The notes beneath the pieces were generated by a model. It worked only from the letters and a program-made list of their open reading frames with translations. It was not told the DNA's origin and ran no database searches. 64,000 nt of DNA from positions 2,790,001 to 2,854,000 of the forward strand of contig NZ_FOZL01000001.1 in the NCBI RefSeq assembly GCF_900114625.1, read 5' to 3'. This document shows, in pieces, positions 1 to 8,633 of the stretch. Numbering within the stretch: position 1 is the stretch's first letter; every line of letters begins with the position of its first letter. This DNA comes from Granulicella pectinivorans. GTDB lineage: Bacteria > Acidobacteriota > Terriglobia > Terriglobales > Acidobacteriaceae. The position numbers and the translations under genes were made by a program.

Positions 1-269
1 TTCGCAATCAGATAGGGTCGGCCAGCATCTACCGTCTCCGGCTGTACCGGAAAGGGAAGCGCAGGCATCGGACGGCGGCGTTGAATCTGTTCTCCCGCCG
101 CCCGCCACGTCTGGACGACGTAGCTTTCACTGCATGTCGAACAAATCCATACGTACTTCTTCCGGCTCTGCCCCGGAGTGGCCTCGATCGGCGTATCGAT
201 AAGGTGCAGTCGGCCCGACTGCAACGTGGATTGCGAAGCGTGGCATCCTGGAATCGCGCAAGTGAGCAT
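1..269 (-). CDS. Small zinc-ribbon-like protein, partial at left edge
   Basis: This reading frame runs off the left edge without a stop, so only the first 89 codons are visible. It starts at an ATG at 269 with a GGAG eight bases upstream. Two cysteine pairs stand out: CAIPGC at residues 4-9, and CSTC about 40 residues later, followed by ESYVVQTW. Such spacing is typical of a small zinc-binding domain, but I cannot name the family. After about residue 60 the chain becomes Arg/Pro-rich. The next gene is divergent. Function unknown; the reality of the gene rests on the ribosome binding site, the cysteine pattern and the open frame. Confidence 0.6.
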   Translation of the reverse strand, partial: MLTCAIPGCHASQSTLQSGRLHLIDTPIEATPGQSRKKYVWICSTCSESYVVQTWRAAGEQIQRRRPMPALPFPVQPETVDAGRPYLIA

Positions 270-447
270 GGTGTCTACTCCGATAGATAAAGTCTTGCAG
301 GCTTTGAACAGGTCTTCCGTGATCTCTGTCACTGGAATCCTGATCGAGACGAAGGTGAAAAGGGGAGGTTAGTCTCGTTCATCGGGGAGCCGGCCCGAAA
401 GGTTTAGGTCACGCGTGCAGGGGTGTGACACAAAGGTCGTTAGCAGT

Positions 448-1452
448 ATGATGTCCGACATGGAAAAGAAGTTGCGTTGGGGTGTACTCAGTACTGCGGC
501 AATCGGCCTTAAAAAAGTTTTACCCGCCATGCAGCTCGGCGAATATGTCTCCGTCGACGCGATCGCCTCCCGCAACCTCATGAAAGCAGAGGAAGCCGCC
601 GCCGTTCTCGGCATTCCGCGCGCTTACGGCAGCTACGAAGAGCTCCTCGCCGATCCCGACATCGACGCGGTCTATAACCCTTTACCCAACGACCTCCACG
701 TCCCTTGGACCATCAAAGCCGCCGAGGCAGGCAAGCATGTCCTCTGCGAAAAGCCCCTCGCCCTGACCGCTGCCGAAGCGGAGAGCCTCCTCGAAGTCCG
801 CGCCCGCACGGGCGTCCAGATCGGCGAGGCCTTTATGGTCGACTGCCATCCGCAGTGGCTCCGCACCCAGGCTCTCCTCCGCGAGGGCGACATCGGCGAT
901 CTCCGCGCCGTCTACGGACACTTCAGCTACACCAACGTCAATCCCGACAATATCCGCAACAAGATCGAGCAGGGCGGCGGCGGCCTCATGGACATCGGCT
1001 GCTACCTCATCCATGCCGCCCGCTACGCCTTCGCCGCAGAGCCCCTCCGCGTCGTCGCCCTCGTCGAACGCGACCCCACCATGAAGACCGACCGCCTCAC
1101 CTCGGCCCTCATGGAGTTTTCCGGTGGCCAGGCGATCTTCACCTGCAGCACCCAGCTCGTGCCCTACCAGCGCGTCCAGTTCCTCGGCACCAAGGGCCGC
1201 ATCGAGATCGAGATCCCCTTCAACGCCCCGCCCGACCGCCCAACCCGTCTCATCGTAGACACCGGAGCCGGCCCCATCGAAGAGACCTTCCGTATCTGCG
1301 ACCAGTACACCCTGCAAGGCGATGCCTTCTCGAAGGCCGTTCTCGAGAACACGGAGGTTCCCGTTACGGTAGAAAACGCCATCGCGAACATGAAGGTGAT
1401 CGACGCCATCTTCCGTTCCGCCGAAACCAGCCAATGGGAGAAGGTCTCCTAG
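448..1452 (+). CDS. Gfo/Idh/MocA family NAD(P)-dependent oxidoreductase
   Basis: A dehydrogenase of the glucose-fructose oxidoreductase family, probably acting on a sugar or a dihydrodiol. The N-terminal Rossmann fold begins RWGVLSTAAIG. The family motif YNPLPNDLH is followed by CEKPLAL with the conserved Glu-Lys-Pro at about residues 101-103. MDIGCYLIH in the C-terminal half holds the usual Asp and Tyr of the substrate domain. At 334 aa the length is normal. A GTG at 415 extends the frame; I prefer ATG 448 because the family starts close to the Rossmann strand and an AAAGG lies upstream, but ATG 451 or 460 are possible. The substrate cannot be told; relatives include NADP xylose dehydrogenase and trans-dihydrodiol dehydrogenase. 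Confidence 0.9.
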   Translation: MMSDMEKKLRWGVLSTAAIGLKKVLPAMQLGEYVSVDAIASRNLMKAEEAAAVLGIPRAYGSYEELLADPDIDAVYNPLPNDLHVPWTIKAAEAGKHVLCEKPLALTAAEAESLLEVRARTGVQIGEAFMVDCHPQWLRTQALLREGDIGDLRAVYGHFSYTNVNPDNIRNKIEQGGGGLMDIGCYLIHAARYAFAAEPLRVVALVERDPTMKTDRLTSALMEFSGGQAIFTCSTQLVPYQRVQFLGTKGRIEIEIPFNAPPDRPTRLIVDTGAGPIEETFRICDQYTLQGDAFSKAVLENTEVPVTVENAIANMKVIDAIFRSAETSQWEKVS

Positions 1453-1470
1453 CGCCACCACTCCGGGTGC

Positions 1471-1496
1471 CCCACATCTCGCATGTGAGACGTGGG
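1471..1496 (-). repeat. REP-like palindrome, copy 1
   Basis: A 10-bp inverted repeat with a 6-base loop and one G.T-type mismatch. Its flanking GGGTGC is the complement of the GCACCC that follows the other copies, so this copy is in the opposite orientation. It lies between the oxidoreductase and lipoprotein genes. It belongs to the family with copies near 18773, 19333, 27162, 36595, 38293, 54608 and 57347. Confidence 0.75.
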
Positions 1497-1527
1497 TATG
1501 CCGCCACTCCATCCTAAGGAAACGCGC

Positions 1528-2382
1528 ATGCCGAAAACACTCCGCCTCACGCTCCTAGCCGCGGCCCTCACCCTTGCCGGCTGCCAACCCACGCCTCCCA
1601 AACCCACCCCCGAACCCACTCCCAGGCCGACGCTCGTCATGTCCCCGCAAACCCGCAACGAAAAGGCCGCCTTCGCCAAGTCCCATCCTCCCTATAAGCT
1701 CTTCCGCCAGAAGATCGACATGCCTACCATCCTCGTCGTCGCCGAGAACACGACCAACGACCAACTCCAATCCCTCCTCTGGTACCTCCGGACAGAAATC
1801 CGCAACGCCGCTTTCAAGAGCCTCACCCTTCAGCCCACTGCCACCCTCTACGGCCTCCCCGGCTACACCTCCGGCATCGTCGACATCTACCGCGGGCCTA
1901 AGTGCGCCGGCGAGCAGTACATCACCTCCGGACCCGATCCCTGCGGCTCCAGCATCCACAAATCGGCCTCGTACCACTGGGGCGATGGCGGCGACCCACG
2001 CTCCGACGGAGCATCCCTGATCTCCGCGACCGGCGCCGTCACTCCTGTCTTCGACTCCACCGACCACTGGCAGACCGACTCCGAAGCCCAGTCCGACCCC
2101 GACGGCTCCAGACAAGCCGCAATCGTCGCTCGCATCCACTATGCCACCACGGAGACGGCGAAGCAGTCCAAACGTGGCTCCGACATCAAGTTCTTTGTCT
2201 CCACCCCGCCCGATGAGCTTAACGCCCTCTCCTACCAGTTCGCCGACGAGCCCGGTCGGAAGCGCTTCCTCAACGAGTACGTCTTCCTCGAGCAGGAGCA
2301 CCTCTGCGACGCCGGTTTTCGCACCATCAAGCTGGCCGCCGCCCCCAAACCCGGAAAGTCCTATCCGATCGCCTGCAAGTAG
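1528..2382 (+). CDS. Predicted lipoprotein of unknown function
   Basis: A 284-residue protein with a lipoprotein signal: basic N-terminus, hydrophobic stretch, then LTLAGC with the lipid-modified Cys near residue 18, followed by a Pro/Thr-rich linker (about residues 19-40). ATG 1528 is chosen over the upstream in-frame GTG at 1492 because AAGGA sits eight bases before it and it places the signal peptide at the start. The mature part has no motif I recognise. It contains four cysteines in the middle and C-terminal parts, which may form disulfides. It converges on the GH5 gene, with only three bases between the stops. No function is proposed beyond an envelope-anchored protein. Confidence 0.8.
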   Translation: MPKTLRLTLLAAALTLAGCQPTPPKPTPEPTPRPTLVMSPQTRNEKAAFAKSHPPYKLFRQKIDMPTILVVAENTTNDQLQSLLWYLRTEIRNAAFKSLTLQPTATLYGLPGYTSGIVDIYRGPKCAGEQYITSGPDPCGSSIHKSASYHWGDGGDPRSDGASLISATGAVTPVFDSTDHWQTDSEAQSDPDGSRQAAIVARIHYATTETAKQSKRGSDIKFFVSTPPDELNALSYQFADEPGRKRFLNEYVFLEQEHLCDAGFRTIKLAAAPKPGKSYPIACK

Positions 2383-2385
2383 CGC

Positions 2386-3570
2386 CTACTTCTCCTCCAA
2401 CCCCAGCGCCCCCGGCACCAGCGGATCCACGAGTGTCGTCTTCCCATCCTTCAACACAATCCCAAAGCTTCCCTGGTAGTCCCACATCGCCCACCCGACG
2501 TGCCTCGCCTCCAGCGCCGTCCGCACGTCCTTGATCCACGCCGCCCGCATCTTGGGATTGGCATACTCCCGGTACACGCCAAACTCCCCGCACCATAGCG
2601 GCACATGCCTCTTTTCCGCCCAGTCCGCCGCCGCATCGATCTCCATCCGCATCCGCGCCCCATCCCAACGCTCGGCCCCGTACCGCTGCACATAGAGCCT
2701 CACCCGGTCGTCCTGCTCCTGCGCCAGGTTTCCCGCGACAGCTTCGGGGGATGAGGGATACGGCACACCACGCAGAAAGACCCACCCCTGTACCCCCCAG
2801 TTCGCCCCCTGGTGCGTAAACCACATCGGGTCGTACTGGTGAAACGTGTAGATCACGTTGTCGTCATGCAGCGGCTCCATCGCCAGCAGCTCGTCGACCT
2901 TCGCATAAGACCCTGCCGTCGCGATCACCGTATGCCGCGCTGCCACCCCACGAATCGCCGCGACCGCTCGCGCCTGCACCCCAGCCCACCGGTACAGATC
3001 GTTGAACGCCGGCTCGTTCATGACCTCGAAGTACACCTTATCCGGGTCGGTCCCCGCATAGTGCCCGGCGAACGCCCGCCAGAACGCGCAGAACCGCCAT
3101 ACATCGTCGTTCCCCTCCGCCAGACGCCTCTTGTACGGTTCCTCCGGATGAATATCCAGCACCACCGCCAGCCCCGCCGCCACAATCCCCTCCACGGTCT
3201 TGTCCAGACGAGCCATCGCCTCCGGTTTCAGCTCCCCCGATTGTGCCTCGCGAATCAGCGGTTCCGGATCGATCGAAAGCCGCACATGGTCGAACCCCAA
3301 CCGCTTGATCAGCGCAAAATCCTCTGCCGTCGTAAACGATGCCAACCGCGCGTCGGAGTAGTCTCCAGCCTGTGCGTACCACATGCTCAGGTTGATACCA
3401 CGGTGCAGCCGCGCCGCCCGTACAAACGCGATCGACGTATCAGCCGTGGCGACTCCCGCCGTCTGCTGGGCGACCTTACGTGGAGCCTTTGCCGTCTGTG
3501 GTTGTCCGAAGGAGGAAAGGCAAACGACTCCAAGGAGTACGTGGCCAAGCAGTCGTGCAGTCGAAGCCAT
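2386..3570 (-). CDS. Secreted glycoside hydrolase family 5 (cellulase-like)
   Basis: A retaining beta-glycosidase of the GH5 type, exported by an N-terminal signal peptide (hydrophobic residues about 6-22). The catalytic acid/base is Glu186 in VMNEPAF, and the nucleophile is Glu329 in LWCGEFGV. YTFHQYDP (about 241-248) holds the conserved His/Tyr of the active site. The early segment RGINLSMWY is the usual first strand. Length 394 aa fits a single catalytic domain with no binding module. ATG 3570 has GGAG five bases upstream. Family substrates include beta-glucans and mannans; the sequence alone does not decide which. Confidence 0.9.
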   Translation of the reverse strand: MASTARLLGHVLLGVVCLSSFGQPQTAKAPRKVAQQTAGVATADTSIAFVRAARLHRGINLSMWYAQAGDYSDARLASFTTAEDFALIKRLGFDHVRLSIDPEPLIREAQSGELKPEAMARLDKTVEGIVAAGLAVVLDIHPEEPYKRRLAEGNDDVWRFCAFWRAFAGHYAGTDPDKVYFEVMNEPAFNDLYRWAGVQARAVAAIRGVAARHTVIATAGSYAKVDELLAMEPLHDDNVIYTFHQYDPMWFTHQGANWGVQGWVFLRGVPYPSSPEAVAGNLAQEQDDRVRLYVQRYGAERWDGARMRMEIDAAADWAEKRHVPLWCGEFGVYREYANPKMRAAWIKDVRTALEARHVGWAMWDYQGSFGIVLKDGKTTLVDPLVPGALGLEEK

Positions 3571-3666
3571 GAACTCTCCGGAAGCGGTACCTGGTCTTGT
3601 TTCAATGAGGCTACATCAAGGAATGCCCGAAACCGTGCAGGTCTCCCCGCCTTCTCCGGTGCATGG

Positions 3667-5406
3667 CTACGTCTTGCAAAGCTCCGCAGTGATCACCTCA
3701 CGACGGTCCAGCGCAATCCGTTCCAGGTGATTCAGATTCAGGCAATAGAACCCAACCGCCAGGGCAGCGAGCACTGCAAACACGCCTGCCGTCAGCCACG
3801 GCAGATGCACATGATTCGCAAGAAACAGCACCCCGCCGCCAAGTCCAAGCGCCAGAAGCAAAATCACGATGCCGATCAAAGCATTTAACTGACCCTGCTT
3901 CCCCTGCCGGAACTTCCCCAGATCCATCAACGAGGGAGAATAGATTGAGCGGATATTGCCCAGTGTCAGGTTCATCATCAGCGTGAACACCAGCCAAAGG
4001 TACGTCGCGACCAGCACCGGTAGCGTCGGCACGGAGGACGTCGACAGCACAATCACCGAGGCGATCGCCAGTTCAGTCAACACCAGCGTCAACCCCACGA
4101 GATTCTTCGCCAGCACCACATCTCGCAGCCGGACTGGAGCCAGAAAGTAAAGGTGAATCCCCGGCCCATCCGTCCCCAGGATGTTGTACATGCTCGCAGT
4201 CAGCCCGAGCATGATGTACGCCAGCGTGCTCGGCAGAAGCCAGTCGCCGGGATGCTTTGCGATCCCCGAACGCGCCACCAGGATGAACACCATGAAGATC
4301 GGTGTAATCAGAGCCAGCATCAGTGGACCCGAACGCACCAGGTACCGGAATTCCTTGACGATCACTGCGGAAACCGTAGGCGAAAAGAGTCCACCCGTCG
4401 CCGCGTTCGCCGTCCCGGCAACCGGCATCTCCAGCACCGGAGCCGGTCCCGACGAGGCGACCGAAGCCACCTCCACCTGCCGCGCCGCCGTCTCCGAGAA
4501 CGACTCGCCTTGGAACTCGCCCTTCAGGCGCCGCGCAAACAGCCGCAGAAACGCCACTCCCCAGATCGCCAGCGCAAAGATGGGTTGGAAGATTTTATCG
4601 GTCTTGCCCGCGGCGACGTTCGTCACCGCCGTAGCCGCCAAGCCCGGAGGCAGGACACGCAGCACCGGCTCCACGGTATGGACCACGTTCTTCGCAAACG
4701 CGATCCTCTGCGCATGCTTCACCCTTGCCTCGGGCGTATCGTGCTTGTGCGTCCCGCCGTTGATCGTGACGTTGACGTACTGGAACCCAAGCATCCCCAC
4801 GAAGAACAGGCCCATCAGGATCTCTCGCGTCTTCCTCTGCGCGAAGAACCGGTCGAACCACAGGAACAGCATCCGGAAGAAGAACAGGATCGTCAAGTCC
4901 AGCAGCAGCAGAATACCCGCCGCCGGCAGAAACAACGCCGGCTTCGCCCATCCAATCCCAATCGCCGAAGCCAGCAGCATCAGCGAGCACACCACCGTCG
5001 GCGTATCCAGCAGCCCAAACAACAGCCGGATCAGCAGGTACGTCGAAAACCGGAGAGGGAAGCGGATCAGCATTCCTAGATCGAACGAGGGAGCCACCGC
5101 CTTGGTGCTGATCGACAGGCTCTGCCAGATCAGGAAGATCGCCCAAAGTACCCACGGGTAATACTTCATCGCCAGAGGCCCGTGGATGACGGCATATGAG
5201 GAGAACCCAGCACCCAGGATCGGAGCCAGAGCCAGCACTGCGAACAGCGGAAATAACAAAATCCGGGCGATCAGCTCGCCCTTGCCGCCCTTGCGCTTGA
5301 AGGTGTTCATGAATAAACGCCCGCGCACATAGCCAATCGCTGCCAGTTGCTGCCGAGGCGTGGGAATGGGAGACTCGCTGAATACTGCTCCACCTAACCC
5401 AGCCAT
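3667..5406 (-). CDS. ABC exporter membrane protein (ABC-2-like permease)
   Basis: A 579-residue membrane protein with about ten to twelve hydrophobic segments, split by a hydrophilic cytoplasmic region around residues 200-330. It overlaps the end of the upstream ATPase gene by 13 bases, so the two are co-transcribed and form one transporter: this is the pore, the neighbour the motor. The extended cytoplasmic loop and the run of helices in the second half resemble two-domain ABC-2 permeases of unknown substrate. There is no motif that gives the cargo. Confidence 0.85.
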   Translation of the reverse strand: MAGLGGAVFSESPIPTPRQQLAAIGYVRGRLFMNTFKRKGGKGELIARILLFPLFAVLALAPILGAGFSSYAVIHGPLAMKYYPWVLWAIFLIWQSLSISTKAVAPSFDLGMLIRFPLRFSTYLLIRLLFGLLDTPTVVCSLMLLASAIGIGWAKPALFLPAAGILLLLDLTILFFFRMLFLWFDRFFAQRKTREILMGLFFVGMLGFQYVNVTINGGTHKHDTPEARVKHAQRIAFAKNVVHTVEPVLRVLPPGLAATAVTNVAAGKTDKIFQPIFALAIWGVAFLRLFARRLKGEFQGESFSETAARQVEVASVASSGPAPVLEMPVAGTANAATGGLFSPTVSAVIVKEFRYLVRSGPLMLALITPIFMVFILVARSGIAKHPGDWLLPSTLAYIMLGLTASMYNILGTDGPGIHLYFLAPVRLRDVVLAKNLVGLTLVLTELAIASVIVLSTSSVPTLPVLVATYLWLVFTLMMNLTLGNIRSIYSPSLMDLGKFRQGKQGQLNALIGIVILLLALGLGGGVLFLANHVHLPWLTAGVFAVLAALAVGFYCLNLNHLERIALDRREVITAELCKT

Positions 5407-6179
5407 GTGAGCTCCCGCGCCGGAGCGTCCGCCGTATGCTTCGACCCCACCACCTGGATAAAAATCTCTTCCAGCGTCGCCCGCTCACCCGAAGGCGTCT
5501 GCACCCCGGCCCGCAACTCATCGAGCGACCCATTCGTGATCAGATGGCCGTGGTCGATGATCGCGATATGCGTACACAGCCGTTCGACGATCTCCAGCAC
5601 GTGCGAGGTTAGAAAGATCGTCGCCCCGCGCGCGATCATGCCCTGCAGCATCGTCTTCAGCGTGCCCGCCGCGATCGCGTCGACCCCCTCGAACGGCTCA
5701 TCCAGAAACAGGATCTTGGGTCCGTGAATCACGGCCGCCGCCAGCGCCAGCTTCTTCTGCATGCCATGCGAGTAGTCGGTAATCAGCTTCTTGGGCTCGC
5801 TGGCCAGCGACATGAACTCCAGCAGTTCGGTCGTCCTCTGCCTGGTCAGCGCCTTGTCCAGCCCATACATCTGCCCGACGAACTTGAGGTACTCTGCCCC
5901 TGTCAGCCGCCCAAATAGCGCCAGCCCTTCGGGTACCACGCCGATCTGCCGCTTCACCTCCATCGGTGAGGCGGTGGCGTCCATCCCCAGAATCTCGATC
6001 TTTCCCGACGTGGGCGCAAGCAGCCCGGTCAACATCTTGATGGTGGTCGACTTACCCGCCCCATTGGGCCCAAGAAACCCGTAAAACTGACCCGGAGCGA
6101 CAGAAAGATTGATATCTTCAACGGCGGTGAAATCGCCGAAGCGGCGCGTAAGTCCAGTGGTGACGACGGCAGGGGTCAT
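5394..6179 (-). CDS. ABC transporter ATP-binding protein
   Basis: The ATPase partner of the permease at 3667-5406. It has a Walker A GPNGAGKS at residues 37-44, a Q-loop region after VVPEG, a signature-like SHGMQ near 137-141, and Walker B ILFLDEP near 156-162, followed by the switch His in TSHVLE. At 261 aa it has the size of a CcmA/NatA-type exporter ATPase. Its end overlaps the permease start by 13 bases. I see no good ribosome binding site before ATG 6179. The substrate is unknown. Confidence 0.93.
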   Translation of the reverse strand: MTPAVVTTGLTRRFGDFTAVEDINLSVAPGQFYGFLGPNGAGKSTTIKMLTGLLAPTSGKIEILGMDATASPMEVKRQIGVVPEGLALFGRLTGAEYLKFVGQMYGLDKALTRQRTTELLEFMSLASEPKKLITDYSHGMQKKLALAAAVIHGPKILFLDEPFEGVDAIAAGTLKTMLQGMIARGATIFLTSHVLEIVERLCTHIAIIDHGHLITNGSLDELRAGVQTPSGERATLEEIFIQVVGSKHTADAPARELTWLG

Positions 6180-6488
6180 AGTGTGAAGACAGCATACTGC
6201 ATCCCGGCTGCGACGTCAGTCCTTGCTTGTAGTACAAGATTTTGAATGCGCTCGTAAGATCGCCGACATACACCCTTTGCGGCAGGATGATTTGATCGTG
6301 TTCAAAATCGAGGCATGCCGGTCATCCAGTGGGTCTTGCAGATGATCGCGGATACATCGGGCTTCGGCGAGCGGGCCATCGGCTTGCAGGCCGGGGGCAT
6401 ACACGCATCCTGTCGAAAAGCCGGAAGGCGCAGGCCCTCCGGCTGGTTTGGTGCACTGGGATAGCGCTCCCAGGCGACAGACAACAGG
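6180..6488. other. Intergenic region between ABC operon and HU gene
   Basis: No gene was found here. It carries the 5' region of the ABC operon on the left, and the HU terminator hairpin near 6412-6444. Short frames in it have no ribosome binding site or recognisable product. I looked for tRNA T-arm signatures and saw none. Confidence 0.5.
6412..6444 (-). terminator. Rho-independent terminator of the HU gene
   Basis: Read on the minus strand, AGCCGGA pairs with TCCGGCT around a G/C-rich loop, and the right arm runs directly into TTTTC. It lies about 45 bases after the HU stop codon. Confidence 0.6.
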
Positions 6489-6839
6489 TTACATCGGTGG
6501 CGGGTGGTGCGCATCCACATGCACCGGCGGAGGCGGCACAGGGTGGTGCTGAGGCTTCGGGGCATCCGCATTCACCAGATCGCGCAGCTCCTTGGCAGGT
6601 TTGAAGAACGGAACGCGTTTGGCGGGAACGTCCACGCGCGCGCCCGTCTTGGGGTTGCGACCGATCCGCGGATTCCGTTTGCGCGTCCTGAAACTGCCAA
6701 ATCCGCGAATCTCCACCTTGTCATCGGACTTCAAGGCGCCAATTACGGCTTCAAACATCGTGTCGACGATCACTTCTCCATCGCGTCGCGTGAGATCGCC
6801 GAGGGAGGTTACTTTGTCGACGAGGTCGGCTTTGGTCAT
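6489..6839 (-). CDS. HU/IHF-family DNA-binding protein with Pro/His-rich tail
   Basis: A nucleoid-associated protein that bends DNA. Starting at MTKADLV it has the HU core: two helices, then the arm motif GFGSFRTRKRNPRIGRNP and the closing VPFFKPAKELRDLVN. A normal HU ends there, at about 90 residues; this one continues for about 25 more, rich in Pro and His (PKPQHHPVPPPP and AHHPPPM). ATG 6839 is chosen over an in-frame ATG at 6863 because GGAG lies six bases before it, while the upstream ATG has AGAGG directly against it. A terminator follows. The tail may be disordered or bind metal; that is a guess. Confidence 0.93.
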   Translation of the reverse strand: MTKADLVDKVTSLGDLTRRDGEVIVDTMFEAVIGALKSDDKVEIRGFGSFRTRKRNPRIGRNPKTGARVDVPAKRVPFFKPAKELRDLVNADAPKPQHHPVPPPPVHVDAHHPPPM

Positions 6840-6845
6840 GAGATT

Positions 6846-6849
6846 CTCC
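6846..6849 (-). promoter_or_regulatory. Ribosome binding site that sets the HU start
   Basis: GGAG on the minus strand, six bases before ATG 6839. It favours that start over the in-frame ATG at 6863. Confidence 0.6.
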
Positions 6850-7096
6850 GGATGATCGTTCATCCTCTTGTAAGTGTAAAAAACTAGACCGCCTGATACT
6901 CCAAGCTATGGCATCTAGAGGACTTATCCCCACCATCCAAGGGGCACTCCCAAACGTCAGGGGTACCCTACGGGATGGTTACGAAAGCGCTACCGTAGGG
7001 CTTCTCCTCCATAGACGCGATGATTCGCCGTTTTGACGCAAAGAATCGTAATGTTCCGTGGAAAAAATCTCACTAGGGCAATGGAATCAAAACGTT

Positions 7097-7137
7097 GGCC
7101 GCTCCAAAGAGAGGTGGGACCCTCTCCGGAAGCGGCC
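7097..7137 (-). terminator. Terminator hairpin after sppA
   Basis: GGCCGCT pairs with AGCGGCC, extended inwards by GAGAGG with CCTCTC. It lies about 20 bases past the sppA stop codon. The tail on the minus strand is AACGTTTTG, only moderately T-rich. Confidence 0.5.
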
Positions 7138-7158
7138 AGTTATGTCACCCAGGTAACA

Positions 7159-8199
7159 CTACTTCCACATAAAGTAGAAGCCCGGTGCCTGATTCAGCAT
7201 CCGCGCCGGCGATGGCAACAACAGATCGTCCGCGTCGCCGTTCAGCAGCGCGGCCAGACCCTTGCGCCCCGTGCTCGGCTTCACAATCGACGGTTCACCC
7301 GAGATTCCGACATCCTTCGCCGTATCCATCAGCGCCACCCGGAATCCACCCACCTTATCGATCAGGCCTAGGGGAAGCGACTGCTGCCCGGTCCACACCT
7401 GCCCGGTCGCCAATGGCCGGATCACATCCTCCGACGTATGCCGTCCCGCCGCTACGTCATGGACGAACTGCCCGTACATGTTGTCGACCAGCCCCTGGAA
7501 GTACGCAGCCTCCTTCGGCGTCATGTCATGCGTGGGGTCGCCCGCGTCTTTCAGTTCGCCGGCGTGGATCACCACACTCTTCAGCTTCACCCACTTCATC
7601 AGGTCGCCGTAGTTGGTCCACTCCATGATCACGCCGATCGAACCCACCACGGAGGCGTCGTTTGCATAGATCTTGTCGCACGCGCTGGCGATGTAGTACG
7701 CACCCGAGGCCCCGACCGACTCGACCGAAGCGACAATCTTCTTGTGCTTCTCGGCACGGACGCGCAACACCTCGTGATAGATCTCCTGCGAGGCCGCCGC
7801 ACCGCCGCCCGGCGAGTTAATGTGCAGGATAATCGCCTTCACGGAGCTGTCGTCGCCAAACTTGCGAAGCTCCTTATCCACCTTGTCCGCATCCAGAATC
7901 ACGCCGTCCACATCGATTACCGCGATTGAGCTTCCGCCGAACGCCGTCGTGCTCGTGGATGAGCTGCCCGTCAAATCCTTCATTGCCGACTTGAACATCG
8001 CCGCCATCAGCACAGCCGCAACAGCCACAGTCGCCACGATAATCGCAACCCAGAACCAGGGCGAACGCCGCACCGGAGGAGCCATCGGCGCTGGGTAAGC
8101 CGGACGCGCATACGGATACGCCGCGGCATATGGAGCCTGATAGGGTGGCTGGAAGGGCGGCGGAGGAGGAGGCGGGGCTTGAGGAAAGTCTTCCGGCAT
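7159..8199 (-). CDS. sppA: Signal peptide peptidase SppA (S49 serine protease)
   Basis: A membrane-anchored protease that degrades cleaved signal peptides. The first 45 residues are an unusual cytoplasmic stretch rich in Pro, Ala and Tyr. One membrane helix follows at about 48-68. The protease domain carries the nucleophile Ser165 in VGASGAYY and the general base Lys217 in GELKDAGDP, the Ser-Lys dyad of the short single-domain SppA of Gram-positive type. INSPGGG near 127-133 forms the oxyanion region. Length 346 aa fits the short form, which works as an octamer. A hairpin follows the stop. Confidence 0.93.
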   Translation of the reverse strand: MPEDFPQAPPPPPPPFQPPYQAPYAAAYPYARPAYPAPMAPPVRRSPWFWVAIIVATVAVAAVLMAAMFKSAMKDLTGSSSTSTTAFGGSSIAVIDVDGVILDADKVDKELRKFGDDSSVKAIILHINSPGGGAAASQEIYHEVLRVRAEKHKKIVASVESVGASGAYYIASACDKIYANDASVVGSIGVIMEWTNYGDLMKWVKLKSVVIHAGELKDAGDPTHDMTPKEAAYFQGLVDNMYGQFVHDVAAGRHTSEDVIRPLATGQVWTGQQSLPLGLIDKVGGFRVALMDTAKDVGISGEPSIVKPSTGRKGLAALLNGDADDLLLPSPARMLNQAPGFYFMWK

Positions 8200-8633
8200 A
8201 GTGCATGAAGTTTAGCAGTAACCTCTTCCACCTGCCTTGCTCACGCTCTCGTCTTTCATTTTGTTATCCCCGAAGGGCACCCGCTCTCGCCGTTGTTGTG
8301 GCTCTTGCTATGGTCGCTGCCGTCTTGGTTGTCATCGTCAAAGAGGATCTGCTGTTGCCATGGTCTTTGTTTTGCCGTAGCCTTTGCTCTTGCTCGTGCG
8401 GTCGGTCTGGGATTTCAACCAGGCCTATCCAGTCGATCAACATATTCCCAAACAGGACCACTGGGTGCGACAAATCGCCGCCCGGTGGAAAACTTCTGGT
8501 GATCCGTGCTCCCCGTAAAGTATGATCAACGCCGGTATTCGCAAACGATTGCGACCAATCGTCCCCGACAAGAGTCGAATATCACAGCAAGCCGCCCGCC
8601 GAAGGGCGCATTCAGAAGGGTTAAAAGATCGCG
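8200..8633. other. Intergenic region with degenerate TTGCT(C/G)-type repeats
   Basis: No convincing gene. Between about 8220 and 8400 the sequence is a string of imperfect short repeats of the type TTGCTC / TTGCCG / TGTTGC, which gives open frames of low complexity. I reject the 106-residue frame across it because its composition follows the repeat and it matches nothing I know. The right part leads to the glycosyltransferase start. Confidence 0.5.

Larger units (their letters stand above)
6840..7158. other. Intergenic region between HU and sppA
   Basis: No gene was recognised. It must contain the HU promoter, on the minus strand between about 6860 and 6960, but I could not fix clear -35 and -10 boxes. 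The right part holds the sppA terminator hairpin at 7097-7137. Confidence 0.5.

Noticed and set aside
8205..8525. A 106-residue frame with a hydrophobic stretch in the gap after sppA
   Set aside because: It follows the degenerate short repeats, has no convincing start signal and resembles nothing.
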